This document shows positions 34,765-46,380 of a stretch of 64,000 bases of DNA, one piece after another. This DNA is from Lucifuga dentata (taxonomy: Eukaryota > Chordata > Actinopteri > Ophidiiformes > Bythitidae). The notes beneath the pieces were generated by a model. That model was not told where the DNA came from and ran no database searches. It was given only the letters and a program-made list of their open reading frames with translations. Where the stretch lies: positions 27,501 through 91,500 of the forward strand of contig VXCM01003408.1 in the NCBI GenBank assembly GCA_014773175.1. The letters are read 5' to 3'. Positions within the stretch are counted from its first letter, which is position 1; each line of letters begins with the position of its first letter. Both the position numbers and the translations under genes were made by a program.

Positions 34765-37700
34765 CATCATTCTTTCCTGCTAAAAGTATCTGGGCAGCAG
34801 AAACCATAGAAGCTAGAGCTACGAAACTTGGCACGTAGCTTCAAAAACTTCACCGCTATTAAGGCGTCAAAATGTAAACCGATCGGCCTCAAGGTGGCGC
34901 TATAATAAGAACTTCAAAATTTTGGCATATATTGGTCTATAACCTTTGAACCGTAAGCCGTAGAATCAAAATTCTTTTTTCCTTGGATTCCTTGGATGTA
35001 TACAAATCTAACCACATAGGCCACGCCCATTTCCGCCTGACTAGATTTTCCGCCATTTTGAATTGTTTCCGAAACAGTTTTTTCATATCTCCACCTCCAG
35101 TTTGGGCTCAATCATCACCAAAATTTGTAGGTAGCATCTCTGGACCAAGCCGCACAAAAGTACCATTTTAGATTTTTGATATTCTTTATGGTTTTGCTGC
35201 AATTGGCTGACAAAGTTGTAGGCATGGCTAATTTGACAACTTGTGCTACAAAATGTGGTATATCTCCTGAAAGAATTAGTCTGCTGTAACCAAACATGGT
35301 GGACATGTTCACTAAAGACATCTGAAAAAAATTAGTCATCAACCGACCTGATGGGGGCGCTATAACACCCACAGTAAACTTTCATCAGTAACTTCTGAAC
35401 AGTAGCTTGTAGAATCAAAATGATTTTTTCTCTGTAGTCCTTGGGCTAAGATGCATCTATCCATGTAAGCCACGCCCATTTCCAACATGTAATGCTTCCA
35501 CCATTTTGAATTTTGTCCAAAACTGTTTCTTCGCTGCTTCTCCTACAATTTTGAATCAATTCACGCAAAACTTTACAGACACAATGTCTAAACCAAGCCG
35601 AAAAAAGTTACTTCTTCATTTACTGATATTCTCTACTGTTTTGCTGCAATTGGCTGCCAANCAAGCCGAAAAAAGTTACTTCTTCATTTACTGATATTCT
35701 CTACTGTTTTGCTGCAATTGGCTGCCAAATTTGAGTGGGCGTAAGTTAGTCAACAAAAACTGCAATATCTCATGAATGATCGGGTCTGTTGTCACCAAAC
35801 TTGGTAAATATCTGCGCACTTGACTTCTAGAAAAACTGAATCATTCATCGAGTTGTCGCATCGCACGTGCTTGGACCCCGCTTATTGCCGCTTGCGGCTA
35901 TATTTTTTAAATTCTTGTCTACCTATCTTCAACATCTTGACTAACAATGTTTTTTCATTTTCACCTTCCTTCTGAAAAATATGTTTGGGGTGTGAAAACG
36001 GTGTCAATCGCAGATTAGAAAAACTCATTAAGAGTGTTGCTGTCACACTAAGAAACATCCTGAATCTGAGTGTGATTTCCACAGCTGAGATCCTTCCAGG
36101 TTACATACAAAACTTCTGTTGTCTCCACTAAGTTTTGTTTTGGATTATGTCATATTTGAGGAAAGGAAATAGGAATTTAACTCACGGACAGATGAGCTAA
36201 TAGTTTTTATGTTGTACGGGATTAATCTCAAGAGGGTTTCCATATTTCTAATTAGTTTAGATTTGAAGTATGGAAATTAGTTTTAGAAGATAGAGATGGT
36301 GAAGACCGTAATCATTACTAGTGATTTATGATTACATTTAGCAGTTATGTTTAAATCTATGAGTAGTATGTTGAATCCATGAGAAAAAAATGATTTGACC
36401 AGCTGAACCGTAATGTAAAATATAGTAAAATAAACATTAGAATTCAGCTACAACAACTTCAATAAAGGTGTGTAAAGGTATGTACATGCTACCTACTCAG
36501 CGCCAAAAAACATGGAGACCAAGTGAAGTGAGTGACTGCAGTCAATTAAAAAGTAAATCCTTCTAGTCGCTAACAGTCATTACTGCATGCACATTATACT
36601 GTACTATAATTAAGATAAAAACTGTGAGTAAGATGTGTAGATCGATAGAAATAACAGGATTCCACGGGTGTGTGACTGTACATGACATGTAATCTGAGCA
36701 CAAGGAGAGTCAGCCAGGTGAGGAAATGCATCTTACTCAGATTATAACCTTTACATGCCTGAATAAATCCATTTACAATTGTATAATCTGTTACTTGAAG
36801 TAAACTTACTCTGATTTATGACAGTTTCAGACATGATGTTTGAAAAATGTTTTATCGTGTTATTTGGAGTGTAATCAAAGTTTTAATGTGTATGTAAATG
36901 TAGTGACTGTAAAGGGAAGGGGAAGGTTCACTAGGAAATCTGATGGTGTCCAGTGACTGAAAGACACTTGTAGCTGTTATGTAGCATGAAAAGAGACGCT
37001 CCAAACCCACCACCCTTTTATCACGATGAGTATTTCTTACACAGGCTGTGAATAAAGCCAGTGAACTGTAGGGGCACAGAGACCCATTCACTGCCTGTAA
37101 CAGGACGCCAAACAAGGAGGACGACTTCTAAAGTGACTTCACTCCTCCTCAACAACTGAGCTTTTGTGCACGTCTCCCCTCTTGTGACGGGAGACACAAC
37201 AGTCCCCCGACTCTGACAGCAGGGTGAATCACGCGTCNCCCCTCTTGTGACGGGAGACACAACAGTCCCCCGACTCTGACAGCAGGGTGAATCACGCGTC
37301 GATGGGCTCAAAAAGCGGCTCACAGACTCCTGATGCTGATTTTTAATCCTCACGTGATTCAGATCGGAGGTTTTCTAAGCAAAGCTGGGTGGACTCGCTG
37401 TGTTTCTTGGGAACTCATTGTGATGTAATTTACTGCTCAAAGCCAAGTTTGTCAGAGTTTGTTGCCATGACAACAAGTGCATCTTACATCATTCACCTGG
37501 AGGGGCTGTCCTAAGCTCAGATCGCTGTTTTTTTCATCTTTCACACATTTCCATTTTACACAAGTCGTATTGATTTTTCATTAAGCATCTGCTATTTCAT
37601 CCTTTTACATATTTTTTTCAAAAAAACTATTTTACAACATTACACCATGTTACAGAACACACAGTGCTCTTACTTGCACTTTTATACACTGTAGCTGTAA

Positions 37701-40700
37701 GGAAAAAAAAAAATGTTCTTCACGCCTATACTTGTAATTTATATCTGATACCAACATCAGCTGACAGATGCATAAAGACATGAGAGCAGAGTTGTGATAA
37801 CAGTCATATCTGTCAATTTGCTTCAACTTCTCCCACTTGTTTCCAGCACATCAAGACGGATATTTGGCTTTCTTTTCACTTATCATCACACTGATCACTG
37901 TGGGGAAAACCTGTCACTGCAACAGAGAAAAGTGCAGAAATCTGCAGGGAAGGTGCTGGTACATTTGAGCGATACAACCACCTTAAAAATTGATGCTTCA
38001 CCTGCTAATAGTTACGCAGTCTTATGAAGTCACGATCGTTAAAATTTCTCGGTAAACACAGGTCTTCTTTTGGGACTATATTCCCTGGTGGAGACATACA
38101 TTCACTCTGCACTTTTTATNCACAGGTCTTCTTTTGGGACTATATTCCCTGGTGGAGACATACATTCACTCTGCACTTTTTATTGAACATAATGCTAAAA
38201 TTACAAAACTTCGAAAAAAAACCCTGAATACACGTCTTGTTCGCGTTGATGGATTACCTATCCCAAGAACATTTCAAGTATCAGTAAGTTGATTTTAATA
38301 GCGTACCAGAATGNTGATGGATTACCTATCCCAAGAACATTTCAAGTATCAGTAAGTTGATTTTAATAGCGTACCAGAATGAACTGGAACCAATGGCGGT
38401 CAGGAAGATAGGAAAAATATTTTTTAACTCACCGTTCCAGTATGCTTTGGGAAATGATTGTCAGGAACATTATGTGTATGAAAATTGAATATATTAGGCT
38501 CAAACATGCAAAATGGACGGCATGGTCTTTTAATCCAAGTATAATTGAAGTTTGAACGTGTATGTAAACATACGACTGACCCCTACGACAAACGTACGCA
38601 AGCTACTTGCTTAAGCTAGCAAAGACCAACTTTAGTGTCTGATTGTTGCTTAAAAATGTTTATTGTGGATTATGAAACTTTTTTTCTTCCTAGAAGAATA
38701 AAAGGATATACTGTATTTTTTTTTTCCTCAGGTGATATTTCTAATGCTATCTGCACTTCCAGTGGGCTAAGCATTTTCCTAATAACTCAAATGTTTCTCC
38801 AGCAGTGATAGAATTAGTATCGTAAAGGACACAGTATGCAACGTGTGCATAGCGTAGCCCAGCGTACAGACTAATGCAGTTCAGTCAAGTAAAGGCTTCC
38901 AAACTAGTAAATGATGGTATTATTAATTTACAGTAATAATACATTTCCTAGAGTGAACATGATAATCGTTTATTGCTGTGAAAGCTACATAAGTAGCTTT
39001 GTTAAGTTTCCTGCTGACTGAAGGCTTGGTGGGTTTTCACAGATGCCCTGAGGAGGAGGAAATACCCCACCACTGCACAAACACACACACAACTAACCCA
39101 GTTCACCATGGCGACTGATGGAGATAAGAGTCTGGTCTGTGGCTCTGACGTGCTGGCAAACAGCCTGTCAAGTGCATCAAACTGTAATGATAACAGCCCA
39201 TTATTGTAACATTTCAAATGTTGACCCAAGTTATATTCGCTGAATTAAGGTCAAAACTGGAGTGAGCGCAACCAGATCAACAGAGCTGATTATAAAATGA
39301 GTTTATAACCCGGTGACCTATGTATTGAAAGGAAGGGAGTGTTTCTACACACCGAAAGCAGCATGGAGAGCCAGAATTTACCACAGTGCTATTTAATTTA
39401 GTCATAAACAGTCAGTTCCCACGTTCCTGCTCCTATTCTGAGCTGCATAGTTACTTCACAGAACATTACATTTGACTCTGTTACCTTAAACAGGTAAAGA
39501 TGTGCACATGAATGCACCTCACAACGTCATTTATTCTCCCCTCAAAACTCTTTGGATTAAAGGACCATACCATCCATTTTGCATGTTTGAGCCTAATATT
39601 AAATTTTCGTACACATAACATTATTGACAATCATTTCCCAAAGCATACTACTGAAACAGTGAATTAAAAATGTTTTTCCTACCTTCCAGACCACCACTGG
39701 TTTCAGTTCATTCTGAAACTACTCTGGTACTCTATTAAAATCAACTTGTTGATACTTGAAACGTTCTTGGGATACGTAATCCATCATCGCAAACAAGACG
39801 TGTATTCAGGTTTTTTTGAAGTTTTGTAATTTTAGCATTTAAGCGCAGAGTGAATATATGCCTCCACCAGGGAATATAGTCCCAAAAGAAGACCTGTGTT
39901 TACCGAAAAATTTTAACAGCCGTGACTTCATAAGGCTGCGTAACTATTAGCAGGACAAACATCAATTTTTAAGGTGGGTGTATCACTTGAATATTTGATT
40001 TTGAAAGATTTAGAGCTTTTGCAAAATATTAGGAAAGCTGAAATATGTTTTTATCCTTTGGGAAATGATTGTCAGTAACGTAACATGTATGAAAATTGAT
40101 TATATTAGGCTCAAACATGAAAAATGGATGGTTTGGTCCTTTAAGCAAAAATTAAACAGCACTGCAGTAATAAATTTTCTGATTTGACTCAGTGTACGTT
40201 TGAAACGATTTGAAGTGCTGGACAATCCACCCCCCCCCACCCCACACACACACACACACACACCCATCCTTACTGAAGGCATGAAGGGCGGAGTTCCAAA
40301 ATAGTATTTCTCCATGTGTGTAAAAGAGTATAAATATCTGTGGAGAAAAGTGATGATTGAAGGGTTTTATTCTCTTACTTTTTTAACAAGTTTTGGAAAA
40401 TGACACCCCCAACACACAGTTGATTCTAGTCTTTCAAGTTTAAATCAGGAGGTACCATCATTGTTAAAAGATCATGTTGGGTCCTAATATGCATGTTTGA
40501 GCCTAATATATTCAATTTTTTTTTACATGTAACATTACTGACAATCATTTTCCAAATCATACTACTGGAACGTTGAATTAAACAAATTTTTTCCTACCTT
40601 CCAGACCGCCATTGTTTTCAGTTCATTCTGGTACGCTATTAAAAGCAACTTGCTGATACTTGAAACATTCTTTGGATAGGTAATCCATCATTTGGCAAAT

Positions 40701-43300
40701 TTGAGAAATGACTGTCAGTAATGTTACCTGTATGAAAATTGAATATATTAGGCTCAAACACACAAAATGGCCAGTATGGTCCTTTAAAGTTAAGTGTAAA
40801 GGAGAGGGTGATTGGCTGCAATCTACCATCCCTCCAGGACCTGTACACCTCCAGGACTCAGAGACAAGCAGAAAAGATTGTGGCTGACCCCTCCCACCCC
40901 AGACATCATCTTTTTGAGCCACTCCCCTCTGGCAGGAGGCTACGGTCCATCAAGACCAAAACTTCACGCCACAAAAACAGTTTCTTCCCAACTGCAGTAG
41001 GACTCATTAGTCAGACCAGAGACTGGCACTGACCACCCCACCCCATCCCCACCCCCACTCCACCCACACATTCACACATCCCCCCATCACACGCTGCACT
41101 ACATCCATTCACTTACAACGTAAGTTCTATAACCATTGGACTCTATGCGCTACATTAACACACATTCCCTGCATATTATATTGTACATCCTCTGTATATT
41201 GTACATTTTATACATTCTGTGTATATTGTACATTTTTTGATCGTATATTTGTATTTATCTTGTATATTTTTCTTTTCCTTCCTGAGCACCATGCACCAGA
41301 GCAAATTCCTCTTATGTGAAAACCTACTTGGCAAAAATAAACTGAATCTGAATCTGAATCTGTCTTGAGCTGCAGATCCTCTAATGGCCACTAGGTGCTG
41401 CCTCCAAGAAAATTCCAATTGCTGGAAGTGATTAAGGCAACTAACTTCTCTCTCAAACAGCAAGCAAAACAATTATATTTTTTTCTACAATAAAAGCAGC
41501 TTCAATAGCTAATTTTATTTCTTTCCTCGAATCTTGGTGGAATCTTGGTTTTTGAGTCTTCTATATGCAAAGTCGTGGGGGTTGACTTTCAGATTATAAT
41601 CTTGTTTGTGCTATATCCATTACTGGGACTGCATTATTTGAGCACTGATTAAAACCCACATAATTTAGCTAGTATTTATGTATTGAACAGATGTGTAAGG
41701 ACTTTTATAGATGCACTGCTTTCTGGAAGGAAAATCAATTGAAGCATGGTATAACACACAATAAAACCCTTTGTACAGTTTTTGGCATTTGTTGTTAATA
41801 TTTGGACTCAAAGACGTGGGAGAGGAGGCCAAACAAAACAAGATGAAAAAAAAGAAAACATTTTAAAGAACCATACCTGTGATTTTGCATGTTTGAGTAC
41901 AATAAATACTACCCACATACACAACCTGACAACCACTTTCCAAAACAACAACAAAAATATTTCAGTTTTCTTGTTTTTCCTGTTATTTTGCCAAATCCTC
42001 TAATTTTTCAAAATCAGGTGGTATGGCTACCTTAAAAATTCAATGTTTTGCCTGCTAACAAGTACATCTGAATATAGGAGGCAAGAACATTTTTAATTTT
42101 TCGGTAAAAGCCATCTTCTCCAGACTATTATGTTTTCTTCTGTGCAAATCCGCATTAGATTAATTAATTAGATTAATTAAGTAACTTTGATATATATATG
42201 TTTGGTTTGTTGTGATGGATTACCTATCTCAACCAATCTCAAGCATGCGTCAAGTCTCTACAAATCTCTACTAATTTAATCAACTTTAGTACTGAAAGAA
42301 ACTGAAAACAATGGCGGCCTGGAAGGTAAGAAAAACAAATCTAAAATCTATTGCTCCAGTAGTATGTTTTGAAAAATAGTTGGCAGTTGTATAGTGTTTT
42401 TTTTTTTTTTTAGGATTAAACATGTAAAATCAAAGGCATGCCCCTTTAATAGCTTTTAGAGACATGACTGACACCATCACTACTGTTCACTCTGCTTTAA
42501 TCCCTCAAAACAACACTTTCTGTAAGTTTTACGTCAACGTGTGTGTGTGTGTGTGTTAAGAGGATTACATAAATGTGAGCTGTTAATGTGACGGACAGTT
42601 GGACGAAACAGGCCAAATTTCCACGTTTTAAAGGCGGAACAAAAGAAGCGTCTGCGGGCCAGATGCTGCAGCAGGACGGCGCATGCTAATCAGTTTGTGC
42701 GCCGGAACAAAAGAGGGCAGCTGGGCCACACGGAGCCGGACAGACCGGCCTGTCAACCACAAACCAGCACAACCCTGCAGCTCTGGGACAATATATATAT
42801 ATATTCATATAATCAAAGTGTATGTCTGAGGCGTTATAAAAATGCTACAGAGGACAAAGAAAAGCAATAAATATATTTCAACTTAAACGCACCACTAAAA
42901 CTTACTGTTACACTATATAGAATAAAACACTAAAAACTTAAATTAAGAAAGGTTAAACTCACTATTCACTAACAGCAATGTTATTAATAGGAATATTAAT
43001 AATCATTCTGATAACAGTTTTCATGACCGGTGCAAAGCAAAAACATTCGAAACAGCTAGCTATGTTAGGTTTGTGGATTTGCTCTTAAAAGTTAATTTTG
43101 TTTACTCTTGCGACTGTAACTCGTTAGACAAGTGTTTTGTTTATTGGCATTCTGTGGTGAATAAAACAGTAATTGTAAACGTTCGTGAGAAGGATCAGGG
43201 TATTTAAAATGTTTTAACTTACCGAACTTAGTGGCCGTTATACAGCATTATCTGGCTTTCCAAACGTTTCCGTTCCGCTCGTTTCTGTTCTCTAAACAGC
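23502..43300 (-). CDS. peli1: Pellino E3 ubiquitin ligase, PELI1-type (gene span)
   Basis: Pellino proteins are RING-like E3 ubiquitin ligases that bind phosphorylated IRAK/RIP kinases through an FHA-like domain and act in Toll/IL-1 receptor signalling. Coding exons (minus): 31869-31954, 27889-28018, 26720-26821, 25830-26027, 24594-24782 and 23502-24080, giving 427 codons, against ~418-420 in mammalian PELI1/2. All junctions are GT-AG and in frame. The start MFSLSQQ resembles the MFSP start of PELI1/2, not the long PELI3 N-terminus. PELI1-like stretches are DSNTDMFQIGRSTE, SRFACRIIC, GFDSSKNIFLG, RTAEGLAHTPTV and CPVGFNTLAFPS. RING-like Cys/His clusters are visible: CGHVHGYH (316-323), CPMC (342-345), CGHVC (376-380) and CPFC (404-407). 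Whether it is the a or b fish paralogue is not decided. Confidence 0.93.
24531..24557. repeat. (GT)n microsatellite
   Basis: In peli1 intron 6, (CA)n in the transcript sense. Confidence 0.9.
24594..24782 (-). CDS. peli1: peli1 exon 6
   Basis: 189 bases, 63 codons; acceptor CGCACAG, donor GATG/GTGGGT. Encodes EKAPKWRTWDRQMDGLTTNG, EISVCGNVFTLRE and SRSAQQRGEM. A (CA)n run in the transcript lies ~40-65 bases downstream of the donor. Confidence 0.95.
25830..26027 (-). CDS. peli1: peli1 exon 5
   Basis: 198 bases, 66 codons; acceptor GTTACAG, donor TGGA/GTAAGC. Encodes IGRSTEKAIDFVVTDMVPGG, STISRFACRIICQRNPPYST and RIYAAGFDSSKNIFLG of the FHA-like domain. Confidence 0.95.
26720..26821 (-). CDS. 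peli1: peli1 exon 4
   Basis: 102 bases, 34 codons; acceptor CAACAG, donor CCAG/GTCTGT. Encodes AVSNKEQHSISYSLSRNE then TVVVEYTHDSNTDMFQ, a signature Pellino stretch. Confidence 0.95.
27889..28018 (-). CDS. peli1: peli1 exon 3
   Basis: 130 bases; acceptor GTGAAG, donor CAAG/GTATGA. Encodes CNGSLPNGDKGRRKSRFAL then CRRTKSNGVKPSTVHTSCTP and QAAK, start of the FHA-like core. Confidence 0.92.
28629..28649. other. Assembly gap of 21 N
   Basis: The only multi-base gap; flanked on both sides by poly(A). Length of the real missing sequence is unknown. Confidence 0.95.
29070..29225 (+). repeat. Diverged local duplicate (copy 1)
   Basis: GCAGCCACAACTCTCCTGA, then GCATTCTTTACTGTG and TGCAGAGATGTGCTGCTC, matches 30785-30930 in the same order. 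Intron 2 of peli1. Nature unknown; no frame is shared. Confidence 0.55.
30785..30930 (+). repeat. Diverged local duplicate (copy 2)
   Basis: GCAGCCACAACTTTCCTGA, then GCATTCTTCACTGTG and GTTGAGATGTGCAGCTC, parallels copy 1 at 29070-29225 about 1.7 kb away. Confidence 0.55.
31869..32051 (-). CDS. peli1: peli1 exon 2 with start codon
   Basis: Acceptor with a clear pyrimidine tract (TTCTTCTGTCTTCAG) at 32052; ATG at 31952-31954; donor CTTGG/GTAAAC. Encodes MFSLSQQSIATSLASTKEP then VKYGELIVL(G). 31955-32051 is 5' UTR. The coding part is only 86 bases. Confidence 0.9.
32052..33337. other. Intronic DNA, nothing recognised
   Basis: Part of the long peli1 intron 1. Short open frames only, none resembling a known family. 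Confidence 0.5.
33345..33383. repeat. Perfect short palindrome
   Basis: 17-base arms beginning CGGTTGTGTAGCTCTGT around a 5-base loop, in peli1 intron 1. Confidence 0.8.
33438..33964 (+). mobile_element. TTAA MITE, family A, left end truncated
   Basis: Starts within the left inverted repeat (CTGACAATCATTTCTCAAAG) and runs through the usual middle to ATGGTCCT then TTAA. Intron 1 of peli1. Confidence 0.85.
34714..34765. repeat. (ATT)n microsatellite
   Basis: Long ATT array near the left end of the GGGGTCCAAGCACG element. Confidence 0.95.
35594..35728. repeat. 67-bp exact duplication around N
   Basis: 35594-35660 equals 35662-35728 with N at 35661; assembly-overlap signature. Confidence 0.85.
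35911..37175. other. Intronic DNA, nothing recognised
   Basis: Peli1 intron 1; AT-rich, no family match seen. Confidence 0.5.
37176..37300. repeat. 62-bp exact duplication around N
   Basis: 37176-37237 equals 37239-37300 with N at 37238; assembly-overlap signature. Confidence 0.85.
37970..38533 (-). mobile_element. TTAA MITE, family A, reverse orientation, left end lost
   Basis: Begins inside the element (CACCTTAAAAATTGATGC) and ends CATGGTCTT then TTAA. Two single-N duplications (38057-38183 and 38247-38381) inflate its length. Sense orientation relative to peli1, so an AATAAA inside it is in the sense strand of that intron. Confidence 0.8.
39557..40144 (+). mobile_element. TTAA MITE, family A, full-length copy
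   Basis: TTAA at 39557-39560 and 40141-40144; inverted repeats AGGACCATACCATCC and GGATGGTTTGGTCCT. The interior matches the 8723 copy. Confidence 0.9.
40464..40787 (+). mobile_element. TTAA MITE, family A, internally deleted
   Basis: Degenerate left end at TTAA 40464, GCATGTTTGAGCCTAATATA arm, then a jump from TAATCCATCAT into the right arm; ends ATGGTCCT with TTAA at 40784-40787. Abuts a LINE fragment. Confidence 0.8.
40796..41362 (+). mobile_element. 5'-truncated non-LTR retrotransposon (LINE) 3' end
   Basis: Translates to the reverse-transcriptase C-terminal region typical of fish CR1/L2/Rex-like LINEs (LFEPLPSGRRLRSIKTKT, then NSFFPTAVGL) and a stop. A C-rich then AT-rich 3' UTR follows, with a terminal (CTGAAT)n tail. 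Only the last ~75 codons remain. Plus strand, antisense to peli1. Confidence 0.75.
41863..42449 (-). mobile_element. Diverged copy of MITE family A, reverse orientation
   Basis: Starts TTAAAGAACCATACCTGTGA and ends GGCATGCCCCT with TTAA at 42446-42449. Belongs to an older subfamily in which CTGTGATTTTGCATG replaces the CCATTTTGCATG version. Confidence 0.75.
42635..42714. promoter_or_regulatory. Candidate regulatory cluster upstream in peli1 intron 1
   Basis: Two copies of GGAACAAAAGA (42635-42645 and 42704-42714) flank ATGCTAAT (42683-42690), in a locally GC-rich stretch free of repeats. The motifs resemble SOX and octamer sites. Inference from motif content only. Confidence 0.3.
43223..43300 (-). 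other. peli1: Putative non-coding exon 1 of peli1
   Basis: On the minus strand GTTCG/GTAAGT is a strong 5' splice site at 43222/43223, in a region with more CpG than its surroundings and divergent from slc29a2. No ATG-initiated family sequence is present. Inferred only from splice-site strength and position ~11 kb upstream of the ATG exon; the 5' end is unknown. Confidence 0.45.
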
Positions 43301-43827
43301 TTGTGAACATAAAAAACGTGCTAAATTAAAATGCTTCAGGTGTTTTTTGTGGTGAGTGTGAGATTAAAAGTAAGGTAGGTTTCTGCTGCAGTCCGTCCTG
43401 CTCTGCACAGAGCTCATCCTGCTTCTCCTTTACGAACAGCTAATTTTAGCTAAGCTAGCAGCAACGTTGTCTTGACTTCCGGTGAGTTTTTCCACAATAA
43501 AACGACTAACATGCCGGTAGACGGAAACCAATAATGGACTTCTGCAGAAATAAAAAAGGAATTTGTTGATATAAACTCAAAAACATCTATTTGAAGATGT
43601 GTTGATGAATGAGGACAATATTTGTTTATTTATGTATTTATTTATCCACCTACTCATTCATTTTATTCTTATCTATGTACTGATCAATTTTTTTTTTCCT
43701 TCTTTTCTCTCATCTGATGGATGGAATGGATAAATGGGAAGAATGTGAAAGTGGACACTCCTTTGTGTTTGGTATAACGGTTTGAATGTAAATAATGATT
43801 TGTCAGTTTAAATATGGACATTATATC

Positions 43828-44425
43828 AATCAATCAATCAATCAATTTATTTAAAGTGCAAAAAAGTGCAAAAAGTGCAAAAAAAAACAAAAAAAAACAA
43901 AAACAACAAAACATGCAACTAAAGCCCCAATATTACAATAATTATAGTAAAAGTAGGGACATTAAAAATATCAAAGCAAAGTTACAGTAAAAACAAGGAC
44001 ATTAAAAAGAGCAAAGTTAAAAGGATGCTTGAAAAAGTAATAATCTAAGGTAGGCTGTAAAATAATGAATAGAGGTGGGTTTTCAACCTTGATTTAAAAT
44101 TTTCAACTGAGCTTGCTTCTTTAACATGTAGTGGTAGTGTATTCCAGAGATAAGGGGCACGGTAAGCAAATGCTCTAAAGCCAAGCGATTTTTTGTTAAT
44201 TGAAGGAATAACCAGGAGAGCAGCATCGAGAGAACGGAGAGAACGAGCTGGTGTGTATGGTGTAAGTAGCTCAGATAAGTAAGGTGGTGCAAGTCCATGG
44301 ATCAAAGTTTCAGCATCACGTAATGATAGAATAGGCCGGATCTTAGCAATATTACTGAGATGNATCAAAGTTTCAGCATCACGTAATGATAGAATAGGCC
44401 GGATCTTAGCAATATTACTGAGATG
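43828..44425 (-). mobile_element. L2-type LINE 3' fragment
   Basis: The minus strand translates to a degraded reverse-transcriptase C-terminus (GLAPPYLSELLTPYTPARS, then RAPYLWNTLPLHVKEASSVE and FKSRLKTHLYSL) and ends in a (TTGA)n tail, as fish L2 elements do. An N at 44363 splits two identical 62-bp copies (44301-44362, 44364-44425). In the intergenic region. Confidence 0.8.
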
Positions 44426-45059
44426 AAAATATACAACATAATACATATGTTATGTATTATGTTATTACTATACCAAGAAGATGGGCTATATTGTAGGAGT
44501 GCACAGGTCAATGTTGTGTTTAAAATGATACATAAAAAGTTCTAAAAAAAAACAAAACAAAAAAAAAAAAAAAANAAAAAAAAAAAAAAAAACGACTAAC
44601 GTCCATTGAGTATGGTTCAATGACAGAAGGAAAACATGAGAAAAGCATCTTTGTGCTGCTTCCTAACTGTTTTTGATGTATCATTCTTAAATAAACACAG
44701 ATGATATTCAACTCATGAGGTAAAAGGGATTATGGATGAAATTAGTCAATCTTGGCTAAATCTGACATATTTACATTTTGATTGTTTAGCAATGTAAATA
44801 AATAAATTACAAATGACAAAAGTCTACTTTTTTCACAGAAGTTTGTTTCTCTTTTCCATATCCTCACAGTTTATGTGGTTTGAACTCGAGTGTCAAATTA
44901 ATGTCCCTCATTATCCTGCAGCATCTGTAGTGCATTTAGATCAGGCCTCCACAGAAACTTTCAAATGTCCAGTTTCACTTCATATTTCATTGTATATGTT
45001 ACTTTGTATGTCACTCTTGTAAAGTTGGACGCTTAATAAATTTGAGATTTAATTTCATT

Positions 45060-45235
45060 TATTTATGCATGAATGAATGAATGAATGAATGAATGAATAT
45101 ATTTTTTATTAAGGTGTCATACACACTCATGTGCCCAGCCCACATGGGCTTACAAGACACCATTACACGCATGCCGGATACTTCCATATAAACATATACA
45201 TACATATACAATGATACCACAACTCAAAGAAATGC
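45060..45235 (-). mobile_element. Retroelement tail with (ATTC)n end
   Basis: On the minus strand GCCCATGTGGGCTGGGCAC is followed by an ACACCTTAATAAA motif and an (ATTC)n tail, like fish LINE/SINE 3' ends. No frame. Confidence 0.5.
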
Positions 45236-45542
45236 ATTTGTTCTACATATCTTCTTATGCATTTATTTTATGTTGAGATATGTAATTACTATTTATTTAT
45301 TGTACCTGGAACACAACCACATTGTATATTTCATTTAAACCATTCCATTTAAATTGTAACAATTGTTCTTTTTGCTTGCATTTTAATTATATATATATAT
45401 TTTTTTAGATGATCTTATTCATATTCGCTGTCAAAGTAGACAATATGCAACAGTTTTGTCATCAGTTTTATTATGACAGTTAAAATCGGAACCGAATAAA
45501 CTTTACTTTTTAGCCTTGACAGTTCTCCCACGCCGATTTGAC

Positions 45543-45545
<3 letters not shown>

Positions 45546-45578
<33 letters not shown>

Positions 45579-45585
45579 CTCACGN

Positions 45586-45628
<43 letters not shown>
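45546..45628. repeat. Compound (CT)n-(CA)n microsatellite with N
   Basis: CT run, N at 45585, then CA run. Open frames here are low complexity. Confidence 0.95.
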
Positions 45629-45630
<2 letters not shown>

Positions 45631-45838
45631 TTTACAAGATAAAAATATCCATCTAATCTACCATTATGCAACGAAACAGTATCATGCTCTAGCCGGCAGT
45701 TTAAAATTAAACTTCCAGTGTAACCTTTAACCTGAAAAAATGATATATCTTTCATGATTATCTACCGTAGGTTGTACTATTGTACTGTTTTTGCAGACTG
45801 TTCATCTATAATACGGTAATACCTCTGCAAGACAACCG

Positions 45839-45913
45839 ATCATCATCATCATCATTATCATCTTCATCATCATCTTCTTCTTCTTCTTCTTCTTCTTCTT
45901 CTTCTTCTTCTTC
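45839..45913. repeat. (CAT)n-(TTC)n microsatellite
   Basis: Trinucleotide arrays ATC then TTC in the peli1-slc29a2 intergenic region. Confidence 0.95.
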
Positions 45914-46380
45914 GGTTGCTACCTAGAGTGAGCTCAGTGCTGTTTTGTTACTATGCCTTCGTTATTTGGAAAGAGAAGAGAAAAAATGTTTAAGTTTTTG
46001 AAAACATCCAAAAACGTAAAATGTAAAATTTGGCTTTCCGTTTTAGATATTCCTGGTTCAACTTTTTGAGCAAAAGAAAGAAAACTTACTTTCTGATTTA
46101 TTAGACAGAGAAATTCAGACGGACACAAATGAGGACAGCAATTCATGTCTGCATTTTTTTTTTTTTTTTTTTTGGTTAGTTTAGGAGGTTGGGGTAAGAT
46201 TTTACTCATGTTTTACCGATTTACAAAAAATGGCACGTGGTCCACTCGTTTTTGTATGAACAACATGATATTTACATGGATACAAGCTAGTTTTTCACTC
46301 TGCTACAAAACATTTATTCACTTTTAATCCCCGTGGATATGAACCATCTCTTTCACGTACAAAATTAAGACGCAAGAGAA

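Larger units (their letters stand above)
34670..35910. mobile_element. Teleost element with GGGGTCCAAGCACG / CGTGCTTGGACCCC ends
   Basis: Inverted ends at about 34670 and 35866-35879, followed by CTTATTGCCGCTTGCGGC. The interior has two related sub-blocks (about 34900-35130 and 35390-35590), each with a GTAGAATCAAAAT and CCACGCCCATTTCC motif, and a (TTA)n array at 34714-34765. No long frame. It resembles an abundant non-autonomous fish repeat; the superfamily is not established. The N at 35661 splits identical 67-bp copies. Confidence 0.65.
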
